NCBI GenBank assembly: GCA_049516395.1
Contig: JBEKTD010000001.1
Span: 310,001-374,000, forward strand
Length of the DNA: 64,000 nucleotides
Origin: Fen-1362 sp049516395
GTDB taxonomy: Bacteria; Planctomycetota; Phycisphaerae; Sedimentisphaerales; Anaerobacaceae
Direction of reading: 5' to 3'
The notes below the pieces were generated by a model that worked only from the letters and a program-made list of their open reading frames with translations, was not told the DNA's origin and did no database searches. Positions 8,805-17,120 of the stretch are shown piece by piece. Both the position numbers and the translations under genes were made by a program. Every line of letters begins with the position of its first letter. Position 1 is the stretch's first letter.

Positions 8805-10004
8805 TCAGGTGGTTGAAAAATCGCACAGGACCGAATCGGCGATTGGCAGGGCCTTCCGGGTCAGGCAGAGTCGTTTGCTTGTCGTTCGAATCAGGCCAAG
8901 TTTTTTATATTTGCCGATTGGCTCTGCGAAGAGTTTTGCGGCGTCGAAGCCGGTTTGTGTTTTGAATTCATCGAGGATTATTCCACATCGTCTGCGAAGG
9001 TTCAGGACGGCGGTTTCACAGGCAACCTGTATATTATCAGGAGTTTCACTTTCCGCGGTCACGGTTTTTCCCTGCTCAACTCCATCGATATATTTTTTTA
9101 TGTCGGCGATGTTTAGTGTGCGTTTGCCTTGCCAGTATGACCCTGCTGCGGGGCCTATGCCGAGGTAGGGATTATTCGCCCAGTAATTGAGATTATGTTT
9201 GCACTCGAAACCCGGCTTTGCGAAGTTCGATATTTCATATTGGTTGAAGCCGGCTTTCTCAAGCTCGTCGATGGTCATCTCATACATCTGGCGGTCGGTT
9301 TCCTCATCCACCGGCGTAACTTTGCCCGTCTCAACCGCTTTTTGCAGAGGCGTTTGTTCTTCATAAGTAAGGGCGTAAGCGGAGATATGCCGGACGCCCA
9401 AATCAATCGCCGAGCGCAAACTATGTTTCCACGATTTCAGGGTTGAGCCAGGTATAGCGAAAATCAAATCAAGTCCGATATTATCGAAGCCCACTCCTTT
9501 TGCTGACCGCACCGCCCGGCCGATATCGGCGACCGAATGTCTTCTGCCGAGGAAGGTTAACTCTTCGGAAGCGAAGGATTGTGCCCCGATTGAAATGCGG
9601 GTAACACCCGCGGTGCGTAATTGGCTCAATATGTCTTTATTTACCTGGCCCGGATTGACCTCGATTGTGAATTCCTCCGGTTTTGGCCATTGGCTTGTAA
9701 TTTCGCCAATTAACCTGAGCAATTGTTTTGTCGGCAGGCAACTTGGGCTTCCCCCGCCTATGTATATCGTTTGAAAAAACGACTCCCCTTCGACGTTGCT
9801 CCCCTCGACTACGCTCGGGGCAAGCAGGGCGGGCTGACCCCTTTTTTCGGTAAGTTCGGTGATTATTGCTGAAATGAGGCGTTGGGAGGAGTGTTTTTTT
9901 ATCGGTTCGGAGTAAAAACCGCAATACCGGCACTTGGTCTGGCAAAACGGGATATGGACATATAAGCCGGCAGATTTGAAATCATGTTTTTTACTGTTCA
10001 TCAC
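8805..10004 (-). CDS. hemW: Radical SAM HemW-family protein (coproporphyrinogen oxidase-like), with repeat insert
   Basis: 399 residues. The radical SAM motif is CQTKCRYCGF near residue 21, following GLYVHIPF. The GGGSPSCL motif, the GAQSF motif and the HemW C-terminal domain follow. HemW proteins act as heme chaperones rather than true HemN dehydrogenases. Between the first helix and the conserved IYIGGGSPS strand the protein has an unusual ALLAPSVVEGSNVEGESFF. Its DNA (9782-9840) contains the CCCTCGACTACGCTCGGGGC element of the same repeat family as 6590 and 53281, so this looks like an in-frame repeat insertion. The gene is the first of a probable hemW-lepA operon. Confidence 0.92.
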   Translation of the reverse strand: MMNSKKHDFKSAGLYVHIPFCQTKCRYCGFYSEPIKKHSSQRLISAIITELTEKRGQPALLAPSVVEGSNVEGESFFQTIYIGGGSPSCLPTKQLLRLIGEITSQWPKPEEFTIEVNPGQVNKDILSQLRTAGVTRISIGAQSFASEELTFLGRRHSVADIGRAVRSAKGVGFDNIGLDLIFAIPGSTLKSWKHSLRSAIDLGVRHISAYALTYEEQTPLQKAVETGKVTPVDEETDRQMYEMTIDELEKAGFNQYEISNFAKPGFECKHNLNYWANNPYLGIGPAAGSYWQGKRTLNIADIKKYIDGVEQGKTVTAESETPDNIQVACETAVLNLRRRCGIILDEFKTQTGFDAAKLFAEPIGKYKKLGLIRTTSKRLCLTRKALPIADSVLCDFSTT

Positions 10005-10137
10005 CCGATTTTAGCATAAAAGCCGGGCTATAGGCAGATTTAACCTCAAAATTCGAATATTTACGGTCCTAAAGTAATAGCCGACTCTAAAAACGCGTAA
10101 AATTTTGCCTCAGGAAAGGTTTTTGGGAGGTTTTTTG

Positions 10138-10166
10138 TTGACCGATTACCAAAAACAGTTTATCAT
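10138..10166 (+). promoter_or_regulatory. Sigma-70-type promoter of a putative ncRNA
   Basis: A -35 box TTGACC at 10138-10143, a 17-base spacer and a -10 box TATCAT at 10161-10166. The predicted start of transcription is near 10173, immediately before the self-complementary segment at 10175-10384. No open reading frame begins here; the next gene (rny) starts 540 bases on. Confidence 0.65.
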
Positions 10167-10172
10167 CTGTGC

Positions 10173-10385
10173 GTGTTTGCCGATGCTACTGTGTAGAGCA
10201 GCATCGCTCCCCTTTGGCCTGTCACGGCGGTCGTGACGGATAGAGGGAAGATAATAAAGTAGCATTAGTGGAACCTGAAAGAGGTTCGCCCTGTATAATA
10301 ATAGAGGCAACCAATGATGATTTTAACAGGGTGGCAAAGAGGCAGTTAAGCTACATTCAACCCCGTTTAGCATCGGGGTAAAACG
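10173..10385 (+). ncRNA. Putative structured non-coding RNA, ~210 nt
   Basis: Downstream of a good promoter lies a series of helices. CGATGCT 10181-10187 pairs with AGCATCG 10200-10206. CTGTCACG 10219-10226 pairs with CGTGACGG 10232-10239. GAACCT 10271-10276 pairs with AGGTTC 10282-10287. CCCTGT 10289-10294 pairs with ACAGGG 10326-10331. ACCCCG 10360-10365 pairs with CGGGGT 10374-10379. A long-range closing stem is also possible, GTTT-x-CCGATGC (10175-10186) with GCATCGG...AAAC (10370-10384), and would compete with the first and last hairpins. Size and a closed rod recall 6S RNA, but I cannot confirm that family. No U-run terminator is visible at the 3' end. Promoter and pairing are seen; RNA identity is inference. 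Confidence 0.45.
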
Positions 10386-10429
10386 GAAATAGCGTGGAGA
10401 ATTAGCAGAAATTTGACGTTTCGCCCAGG

Positions 10430-10590
10430 CGTATATTGAAATTCAGAATGCGAAAATCAGTAATACATATCAAAAATCACAATAGTCGCACCGCGAAAAA
10501 CGAATTGTGGTGCGAGTGTGATATTTTGCGCAGTGACTTTGATATTTGATTTTTGGCGTTTTTTCGCTGAAGCGAAAGTATATTCTCCAT
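10430..10590. repeat. Long imperfect inverted repeat upstream of rny
   Basis: Inner arms TCGCACC 10486-10492 and GGTGCGA 10509-10515; outer arms CAAAAATC 10471-10478 and GATTTTTG 10548-10555. Between them ATCACAATA and GTGTGATATTTT are also near-complementary. The word style (ATATCAAAAATC, TTTGATTTTTGG) matches the other AT-rich spacers. A 12-bp perfect palindrome, GACCAATTGGTC, follows at 10611-10622. Confidence 0.5.
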
Positions 10591-10662
10591 AGTCGCATTT
10601 CTCGGACGCTGACCAATTGGTCGGGTCTATAGCTATCCTGTCTTTTGTTCCTCGATTCAGGT

Positions 10663-10691
10663 TTGATTAACTGGTTTTCTAACGTTGTATA
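10663..10691 (+). promoter_or_regulatory. Candidate rny promoter
   Basis: TTGATT at 10663-10668, a 17-base spacer and TGTATA at 10686-10691. It would give a very short leader ahead of the ATG at 10706. The -10 box is imperfect, so this is only a candidate. Confidence 0.35.
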
Positions 10692-10705
10692 GGAAGGCGA
10701 AAGAT

Positions 10706-12286
10706 ATGGATACGATTCTGATGGAAATAGATGTCTCCGCTATCTTCGCCGTAATTGCCGGTATTTTTGTAGGGGTTTCCGTGACCTGGATTGCGGTCTG
10801 GTTCATCAACAAGGCCAAAACCAGGACATTCCACGAAGACATTGAGCGGCAGTTGGACGGCGCGAAGAAAGAAGCAGAGAATATAATCAGGTCCGCACAG
10901 ATTGAGGCGGCGGCTGAAACAATCAAGAAAAAAGAACAGTTCACCGTCGAGGCCAACCAGGTTCGCGCGGAGCTGCGCGAAACGGAGCTTCGACTCACCA
11001 AGCGAGAAGATGTCCTGGATAAACAGGTTGAGCAAATTCACCAGAAGGAAAAGGCCATTGAGGAGCAGAACAAGGAAGTCGAACGCCGGATTAGTACTAT
11101 TGACCTGAAAGACAAGCAGCTCACGGCGGTTGTCGCTCAGCAGAAAAACCAGCTTTTGAAAATGACGAATATGAGCGTCGAGGATGCGAGAGAAATGCTT
11201 CTCAAGCGGCTGGAGGATGAGTGCGAGCTTGAGATGTCCGCCCTGATTCAGCGCAAGGTCGAAGAGGCCGCTGAAATCGCGGGCGAAAAAAGCAGGGAGA
11301 TTATCACCACGGCGATTCAGAGATATGTCGCTGAGCAGACCTGTGAGGCGACGGTTTCGACGGTTGAAATCCCCAATGATGATATGAAGGGCCGAATCAT
11401 AGGAAGAGAAGGACGCAACATAAGGGCGTTCGAAAAAGCAACGGGCGTGGACGTTATTGTGGATGATACGCCGGGGACGATTATTGTAAGCGGCTTTGAC
11501 CCGGTCAGGCGCGAGGTTGCGCGTCTTTCGATGGAACGGCTGATTCAGGACGGGCGAATTCACCCGTCGCGAATCGAAGAGCTTGTCGCGCAGGTGAAAA
11601 AGGAAATCAACGCCAAGGTCCTGCAAATAGGCAAGGACGCGGCGGTAGAGACAAACATTCGCGGTTTGAATAACCGTGTTCTGAGCACGTTAGGCGCATT
11701 GAATTACCGGACAAGTTATGGCCAGAGTGTGCTTCGCCACAGCGTCGAGGTGGCGTTCCTGGCGCAGGCGATGGCCGACGAGCTTGGCCTGGATGGCTCA
11801 ATCGCTCGTCGGGCTGGTTTGCTGCACGATATCGGTAAAGCCCTCGACCACGATATTGAAGGCAGCCACCCGGTCATAGGCGCAAATTTCCTGCGGAGGT
11901 TCAGTGAGCCGCAGACGATACTAAACGCCGTAGAGGGTCATCACGGCGATATTCCGCCGGATAACCCATATACGCCGCTTGTTTCCGCCGCAGACGCTAT
12001 CAGCGCTTCGCGGCCCGGCGCCAGAAGAGAGACGCTCGAAAGATATATCAAACGGCTTGAAAAACTCGAGGAAATCGCCAACAGCTTCCCCGGCGTCGAG
12101 AACTCGTACGCGATTCAGGCGGGCCGGGAGATTCGTGTAATCGTCAATGCGGAAAAGGTCCCTGATGAGTCGGCGGCAAAAGTCGCCCGTGACATCGCCA
12201 AAAAGGTCGAGGCGGAAATGACTTACCCGGGTGAAATACAGGTAACGCTGCTGCGAGAGCTTCGCTGTATCGAATACGCAAGATAA
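10706..12286 (+). CDS. rny: Ribonuclease Y
   Basis: 526 residues from the ATG at 10706, which follows AGGAAGG; a TTG 21 bases earlier is less likely. Membrane-anchored endoribonuclease that starts mRNA decay. Order of parts: an N-terminal transmembrane helix (AIFAVIAGIFVGVSVTWIAV), a long charged coiled coil of about 150 residues, a KH domain (MKGRIIGREGRNIRAFEKAT), and an HD phosphohydrolase domain (LRHSVEVAFLAQAMA, then LLHDIGKALD with the HD pair). The C-terminus RELRCIEYAR fits the family end. It sits 35 bases upstream of ymdB, the classic rny-ymdB pair. Confidence 0.96.
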   Translation: MDTILMEIDVSAIFAVIAGIFVGVSVTWIAVWFINKAKTRTFHEDIERQLDGAKKEAENIIRSAQIEAAAETIKKKEQFTVEANQVRAELRETELRLTKREDVLDKQVEQIHQKEKAIEEQNKEVERRISTIDLKDKQLTAVVAQQKNQLLKMTNMSVEDAREMLLKRLEDECELEMSALIQRKVEEAAEIAGEKSREIITTAIQRYVAEQTCEATVSTVEIPNDDMKGRIIGREGRNIRAFEKATGVDVIVDDTPGTIIVSGFDPVRREVARLSMERLIQDGRIHPSRIEELVAQVKKEINAKVLQIGKDAAVETNIRGLNNRVLSTLGALNYRTSYGQSVLRHSVEVAFLAQAMADELGLDGSIARRAGLLHDIGKALDHDIEGSHPVIGANFLRRFSEPQTILNAVEGHHGDIPPDNPYTPLVSAADAISASRPGARRETLERYIKRLEKLEEIANSFPGVENSYAIQAGREIRVIVNAEKVPDESAAKVARDIAKKVEAEMTYPGEIQVTLLRELRCIEYAR

Positions 12287-12321
12287 CAGCGGACAGCGTT
12301 TAGCGTATAGTGTGCAGATTT

Positions 12322-13173
12322 ATGAAACTGAACATATTATGTATCGGCGATATAGTCGGCAGGCCCGGCAGGCGTATTCTGGCGGACAAGCTCAAACAGC
12401 TTGTTACCGAGCGTGAGATTGACTGCGTGATAGCCAATGCCGAGAACGCCGCTGGCGGCTCAGGTCTTACGCCGCAGATATACGACAAGCTTTTGCGCTA
12501 TGGCGTAAACTTAATCACACTGGGCGACCATACCTACCGCAAAAAAGAGATAGTGACGACTCTTGAGACGCAGGAAAATATCGCCAAGCCCGTCAACTGG
12601 TCGGAGCAGGCGGCGGGCAGAAGCGTGGCGATATACAAGACGGGCAAAGGCCCGGTAGTCGCAGCGATTCCTCTTATTGGCCGGCTGTTTATGAAACCCG
12701 CTGATTGTCCCTATAACGCCATCGATAAGTTGTTGCCCAAAGTGCAGCAGCAGGCGGAGATTATTTTTATTGATTTTCACGCCGAGGCCACGAGCGAAAA
12801 AGTGGCGATGGGTTATCATCTGGACGGGCGAGTTAGCTGCGTATTTGGGACTCATACCCATGTTCCGACAGCCGATGAAAAAATAATGCCTAAAGGGACA
12901 GCATACATTACCGACATTGGTATGACCGGCTCGCACGATTCGGTTATTGGAAGAGTTACCGAAAGCGTGCTCAAATCGTTCAGGACGCGGATGCCCGTGC
13001 CTTTTGAGGTCGCCACCGGAGACGTGAAAATGAACGGCATATTAGTTACGGTGGATAGTAACACCAAAAAAGCCGAGCATATCGAGCGAATCAGGATAAA
13101 CGCGGATATTACCGAGGCGGACCGATACGACAGCGACGACGGCAAGCCGGAATACTACGGCAATTTCGAGTAA
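12322..13173 (+). CDS. ymdB: YmdB-family metallophosphoesterase
   Basis: 283 residues from MKLNILCIGDIVGRPGR. Members of this family (TIGR00282) are dinuclear metal phosphodiesterases acting on 2',3'-cyclic nucleotides, and in Bacillus they influence RNA levels and multicellular behaviour. Metal-ligand motifs are visible: CIGDIVGRPGR, NAENAAGG, TLGDHTYRKKE, IDFHAEATSEK and GTHTHVPTAD. A GTG 12 bases upstream is an alternative start, but the family start aligns with the ATG at 12322. The spacer after rny carries CAGCGGACAGCG-type words. Function within the pair with RNase Y is known only by analogy. Confidence 0.93.
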   Translation: MKLNILCIGDIVGRPGRRILADKLKQLVTEREIDCVIANAENAAGGSGLTPQIYDKLLRYGVNLITLGDHTYRKKEIVTTLETQENIAKPVNWSEQAAGRSVAIYKTGKGPVVAAIPLIGRLFMKPADCPYNAIDKLLPKVQQQAEIIFIDFHAEATSEKVAMGYHLDGRVSCVFGTHTHVPTADEKIMPKGTAYITDIGMTGSHDSVIGRVTESVLKSFRTRMPVPFEVATGDVKMNGILVTVDSNTKKAEHIERIRINADITEADRYDSDDGKPEYYGNFE

Positions 13174-13187
13174 ATGTGGCGAGCGTG

Positions 13188-14114
13188 TCAGGTTGATGTT
13201 ATTGCATCGTCTTTTTTGGACAGGATAGCCAATGCCGAGCCGGCTACTAATACCACGCCGAAGACCAGTTGCGGGACACTCAATTTCTCGCTGAAAATAA
13301 AGTATGAAATGACCACGACAATAAACGGCTGCGCCAGTTGCACAAGCGAAGGCGTGGTCGGGCCAAGCCGGCGAAGCGATATGTAATAAAGCACGTGGCC
13401 AAGAGCTATGCCTGTTACCCCTGAAATAATAACCGCAAACCAGCCATTAAACGCCATCTCGAGGCATTTGCCCGGCTGGCCCATAAACATTGTCAGTATG
13501 AATAACGCGATAACGGTATAAATGCTGACGACCGAAAAGCCGATTCGAGAGTCGATGCCGCGAAACGCCACCTTCACAGCAATTGCGTAAAATCCCCATA
13601 TAAGGCCGTAGAGCATAACGGTTGCGATGCCTATGATTGTGTATGAGCGAGTAAAGGCGGGATGAAAGAACATAACTCCCATCAGGCCGACAAGCGACAG
13701 GAGGATGCTCAGCCGGAAAAGCCGGTTGCTGAGATGCTGCCTTTCGTTGGCGAAAGATATAACGGATAATATTATGACCCACATAAACGCCGTCATGGAT
13801 AACAGCGACGCTAATCCAGGGTCGATATAGTAAAACGCCGCGGCCCAGAGATTTTGCGATATGATATTTGGTATGAAGGGCAATAGCGCGCGTTTCCAGA
13901 CGGCCTTTGGCAGTTGTCCTTTTTTTGCGGCAATAAGAAGAACGGGCAGCCAGAACAGGCACGCCGCGGCATAGCGGAGCAGGTTTTGTGTCCACAGGTC
14001 AAGGTAGCCGGTCAGGTACTTGATGAAAAGCGGCGCGCTCGCCCAGCAGACGAGTGTCCCTATGCAGGCCAGTGCGCCCAGCGAAGTAAAAAGACGTGGA
14101 GTCGATTTGTGCAT
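13188..14114 (-). CDS. EamA/DMT-family permease
   Basis: 308 residues with about ten hydrophobic helices, arranged as two EamA repeats (first about residues 10-140, second about 155-295). These drug/metabolite transporters are inner-membrane carriers whose substrates range from amino acids to nucleotide sugars; nothing here fixes the substrate. The second repeat starts near IIGIATVMLYGLIWGFYAIAV and ends with FSEKLSVPQLVFGVVLVAGSA, the typical last helix hairpin. The ATG at 14114 is 8 bases downstream of the preceding MBL gene, so both are probably one transcript. The 3' end converges closely on ymdB (14 bases). Confidence 0.88.
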   Translation of the reverse strand: MHKSTPRLFTSLGALACIGTLVCWASAPLFIKYLTGYLDLWTQNLLRYAAACLFWLPVLLIAAKKGQLPKAVWKRALLPFIPNIISQNLWAAAFYYIDPGLASLLSMTAFMWVIILSVISFANERQHLSNRLFRLSILLSLVGLMGVMFFHPAFTRSYTIIGIATVMLYGLIWGFYAIAVKVAFRGIDSRIGFSVVSIYTVIALFILTMFMGQPGKCLEMAFNGWFAVIISGVTGIALGHVLYYISLRRLGPTTPSLVQLAQPFIVVVISYFIFSEKLSVPQLVFGVVLVAGSALAILSKKDDAITST

Positions 14115-14122
14115 CACGGTAA

Positions 14123-14755
14123 TCAGCTTAAAAAGGGGTTGTCGGCCTTTTCTCGACCGATTGTGGTTTCTGGGCCGTGGCCGGGGTAAACAATTGTATC
14201 TTCAGGCAGCGTTAGCAGCTTTTTTGTTATGCCCTCTATTAATTGGCTGGTGCTGCTGCCGGGGAAATCCGTCCTGCCTACTGAGCCGGCAAAAAGGGTG
14301 TCGCCAACGAAGATTATGTTGTCTTTTTCGGCATAGAGACAAATTCCGCCTGGCGTGTGGCCCGGGGTGTGAATGACGCGTAATCTGACGCCCGCTTTTT
14401 CAATTATATCGCCCTCATCGAGAAAATAGTCGGCTTTGCGGGCAGCAAACGGATTGCCCGCCATAAGCGACAAATTACTGGTCTTGTTGGTCAGCATTTC
14501 GGCATCGAGCTTGTGGATATAAATCAAAATCGACGGGTATTTTTTCCGCAGCACCTCAACGCCTGCGATGTGGTCGATGTGCCCGTGGGTGAGAATCACC
14601 GCGACCGGCGTCAGCTTACCGCGTTCGAGAAATTTAAGTAGCGGCAGCACGTCCAGCCCCGTGTCGATAATAAGACAGTCGCTCGCCTCATCACTGCTTC
14701 TGACGATATAGCAGTTGTTCTCATATTCTCCGAGTACCAGCCGGTCAACTTTCAT
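14123..14755 (-). CDS. MBL-fold metallo-hydrolase (glyoxalase II-like)
   Basis: 210 residues of the hydroxyacylglutathione hydrolase-like branch of the metallo-beta-lactamase fold. The dinuclear zinc motif THGHIDHIAG (HxHxDH) is followed by HTPGHTPGGICLY, FVGDTLFAGSVGRTD and a C-terminal YPGHGPETTIGREK, each with the expected metal-ligand His or Asp. Substrate is unknown; glyoxalase II, persulfide dioxygenase-like or lactonase activities are all possible in this group. Upstream of, and probably co-transcribed with, the EamA permease. Confidence 0.9.
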   Translation of the reverse strand: MKVDRLVLGEYENNCYIVRSSDEASDCLIIDTGLDVLPLLKFLERGKLTPVAVILTHGHIDHIAGVEVLRKKYPSILIYIHKLDAEMLTNKTSNLSLMAGNPFAARKADYFLDEGDIIEKAGVRLRVIHTPGHTPGGICLYAEKDNIIFVGDTLFAGSVGRTDFPGSSTSQLIEGITKKLLTLPEDTIVYPGHGPETTIGREKADNPFLS

Positions 14756-14818
14756 TTATCTTATCCTTAAATGACTCGACAGGATAACCGCCGCGGTTGT
14801 GGCAGTCAATCTCAACCC

Positions 14819-14903
14819 TGATGATTGATAATTGATGATTGATTATTCGCCAAGGGCAGCTACAATAGCCAATTGTCAATTATCAATAATCAATTATCAA
14901 TCT
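14819..14903. repeat. Inverted word-repeat spacer
   Basis: TGATGATTGATAATTGATG words, then a central CGCCAAGGGCAGCTACAATAG, then the complementary CAATTGTCAATTATCAATA words. The two arms can pair into a long AT-rich hairpin between divergent genes. Confidence 0.5.
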
Positions 14904-14921
14904 TATGTTAAGAGGCGTTAA

Positions 14922-17054
14922 GTGAAAGAGTTTTCCCGCGTATTCAAGTATATATGGCCGCAGTGGCCGCGAATCGTTGTTGTTATTATAAGCGCGGTTA
15001 TTGTTTCCGCACTTTTATCGGGGAGTTTTTTGGCTGTTATTCCTCTGGTGAAGGTAGTGATAGGACAGGAAGGATTGCGCGGCTGGTCGGACAGAAAAGT
15101 ATGCCAGTTGCAGTATGGCATAGATTTTTACGTTCCGGAGAGCGTGGATTTTTCGGGGAGTAAAAGCGGCGATTACGCGAATTCGCTTCTTGTTGTTTCG
15201 GTCAAGAATAAGAGTTCGGCGAAGGATGCGGGGCTGATTGGCGGCGACTGGGTTGTCGCGACGGGTGAGGAGCCGAAGCTTGGGGCGGTGAGTTATACTG
15301 ATTTGCTCGAAGAAGTCGCAACGGCTGGCAAAGAAGGGATTACACTGCATATCAAGAGGGGCAATGAGGAAAAAGTTTTACGCCTTGCAAACGCGCACAA
15401 AAGCGGATTTAAGGCGTGGGCAACAAATCTTGCGAGGGAAGCGCTCAATTTTGTGCCGAGGGGACAGACGGATACAAGCAAGACAAAAGCAGTTGTTTTT
15501 ATAATGATAGTAGTAACTATTCTTACGGTTATTCGATGTATAGCGCGGTATTATCAGCAATATATTGCGGAGAAAGTGGTCCAAGTCGGGTTGAATCGTT
15601 TGCGGGAAGATGCCTTTGCGCACGTCATAAATATGCCGATTGCGTATTTCGCGAAGGAAAGGCCAAGCGATTCGGTAAGCCGGCTTATTCGCGATACAGG
15701 CGCTATGGGCAACGGCATCAAGATTCTGTTAGGCAAGGCGTTGCAGGAGCCGTTAAACACGCTGTTTCTGGTTGGACTGGCGGCGTGGATTGACTGGAAG
15801 TTGACGCTCATATTTTTAGGCGGCGCCCCGCCTACGCTCTGGATGATTGTTGTCCTGGGCAAAAAAATGAAGAAGGCCTCGAAAAAATCCCTGATGGCCT
15901 GGTCGCAAATGCTGGCTAAATTGCAAGAAACAATGAACGGGCTTAAGGTTGTAAAAGTTTACAACCAGCAAAAATACGAAGAGACCGCCTTCAGGGGCAT
16001 CAACGCGAGATTGCTGAAACAGTTATTGAAGATTTCGCGGACCGATGCGGCGACCTCGCCAATACTGGAAGTTCTTGGAATGTTGGCCATCGCGGTTGCT
16101 ATAGTGGTCGGGGTAAGCAGGGTTACGAGCAACAAGATGGACGGCACCGAGTTTATGCTGCTTTTGGGACTTTTGGGTGCCGCTGCTTCTGCCGCGCGAA
16201 GAACAAGCGATGTCTGGAATAAAATTCAGGAAGCAAACGCCGCAGCCGAAAGAGTTTTTGGAATGATGGATGGGCCGCTTGAGCCCCAGCATGCCGATGC
16301 CGCTGAATTATCGACGCTGAAGACAAAGCTGGAATTCAGGGACATTGTTTTCACGTATCCCGGCGTGGAGATACCCGCGTTGAACGGCATCAATCTGACT
16401 GTGCTGGCGGGGCACAGGGTTGCCATAGTAGGACCTAACGGCTCAGGAAAAACAACGCTGGCAAACCTGATACCGAGGTTTTACGACCCTGACAAAGGAC
16501 AGATTCTGGTAGATGGCAAAGACATCCGCGATACGACCCTGCAAAGCTTGCGGGGCCAGATTGCGATGGTTACGCAAAACGTCGTAACTTTCAATGATAC
16601 GATAGCGGCCAATATCGGCTACGGCAAACCCGGCGCGAGCAGGGAAGAGATTATTCTGGCCTCCAAACGCGCCTTTGCGCACGAGTTTATCGAGCCGCTG
16701 CCGAATGGTTATGACACAGTTATAGGCGAACAGGGCTCGGGCCTGTCCGGCGGGCAGTTGCAGAGGATTGTCATCGCAAGGGCGATTTTGAGAAACCCGG
16801 CGATTCTGATTTTCGACGAGGCGACCAGCCAAGTTGACGCCGACAGCGAAGCCAAGATTCACAGGGCCATCGAAGAAATTATGCACGACAGGACCAGCAT
16901 CGTTATCGCGCACAGATTCAGTACGATAGTCGCCGCTGACGTAATAGTTGTTATGAATAACGGCCGGATTATCGCGCAGGGCCAGCACGAAGAGCTGATG
17001 CGAACCTGCCGGCTTTATCAAAGCTTGTATGAAACACAGCTTGTAAAAGCATAA
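14922..17054 (+). CDS. MsbA-type ABC exporter with PDZ-like insertion
   Basis: 710 residues with the permease fused to the ATPase. TM1 is about residues 10-38 (RIVVVIISAVIVSALLSGSF). Between TM1 and TM2 there is an extra domain of about 130 residues that reads as a PDZ domain: SLLVVSVKNKSSAKDAGLIG, then GDWVVATGEEP, LLEEVATAGKEGITLHIKRG. The remaining permease follows (IMIVVTILTVIRCIARYYQQ onward), then an ABC domain with Walker A GPNGSGKT, signature LSGGQLQR, Walker B AILIFDEATSQVD and the H-loop AHRFS. TM topology puts the PDZ-like part on the periplasmic side. Start is GTG at 14922. Lipid or lipopolysaccharide export is plausible but unproven. Confidence 0.9.
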   Translation: MKEFSRVFKYIWPQWPRIVVVIISAVIVSALLSGSFLAVIPLVKVVIGQEGLRGWSDRKVCQLQYGIDFYVPESVDFSGSKSGDYANSLLVVSVKNKSSAKDAGLIGGDWVVATGEEPKLGAVSYTDLLEEVATAGKEGITLHIKRGNEEKVLRLANAHKSGFKAWATNLAREALNFVPRGQTDTSKTKAVVFIMIVVTILTVIRCIARYYQQYIAEKVVQVGLNRLREDAFAHVINMPIAYFAKERPSDSVSRLIRDTGAMGNGIKILLGKALQEPLNTLFLVGLAAWIDWKLTLIFLGGAPPTLWMIVVLGKKMKKASKKSLMAWSQMLAKLQETMNGLKVVKVYNQQKYEETAFRGINARLLKQLLKISRTDAATSPILEVLGMLAIAVAIVVGVSRVTSNKMDGTEFMLLLGLLGAAASAARRTSDVWNKIQEANAAAERVFGMMDGPLEPQHADAAELSTLKTKLEFRDIVFTYPGVEIPALNGINLTVLAGHRVAIVGPNGSGKTTLANLIPRFYDPDKGQILVDGKDIRDTTLQSLRGQIAMVTQNVVTFNDTIAANIGYGKPGASREEIILASKRAFAHEFIEPLPNGYDTVIGEQGSGLSGGQLQRIVIARAILRNPAILIFDEATSQVDADSEAKIHRAIEEIMHDRTSIVIAHRFSTIVAADVIVVMNNGRIIAQGQHEELMRTCRLYQSLYETQLVKA

Positions 17055-17090
17055 TCGAGAATTTAGAATTAAGAGTTCAAAATCGATTAT
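17054..17090. repeat. Short agaatt word repeat
   Basis: GAGAATTTAGAATTAAGAG words, bounded by AATCGA and TCGATT, fill the gap between the ABC exporter and the GH130 gene. Confidence 0.4.
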
Positions 17091-17120
17091 ACGCCGTTTG
17101 TTTTTGAAGTGGTGATAATT

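Noticed and set aside
10173..10385. RNase P RNA, tmRNA or SRP RNA
   Set aside because: Key conserved blocks (for example GAGGAAAGTCC for RNase P, GGTCAGGTCCGGAAGG for SRP) are absent; only a generic structured RNA can be claimed.
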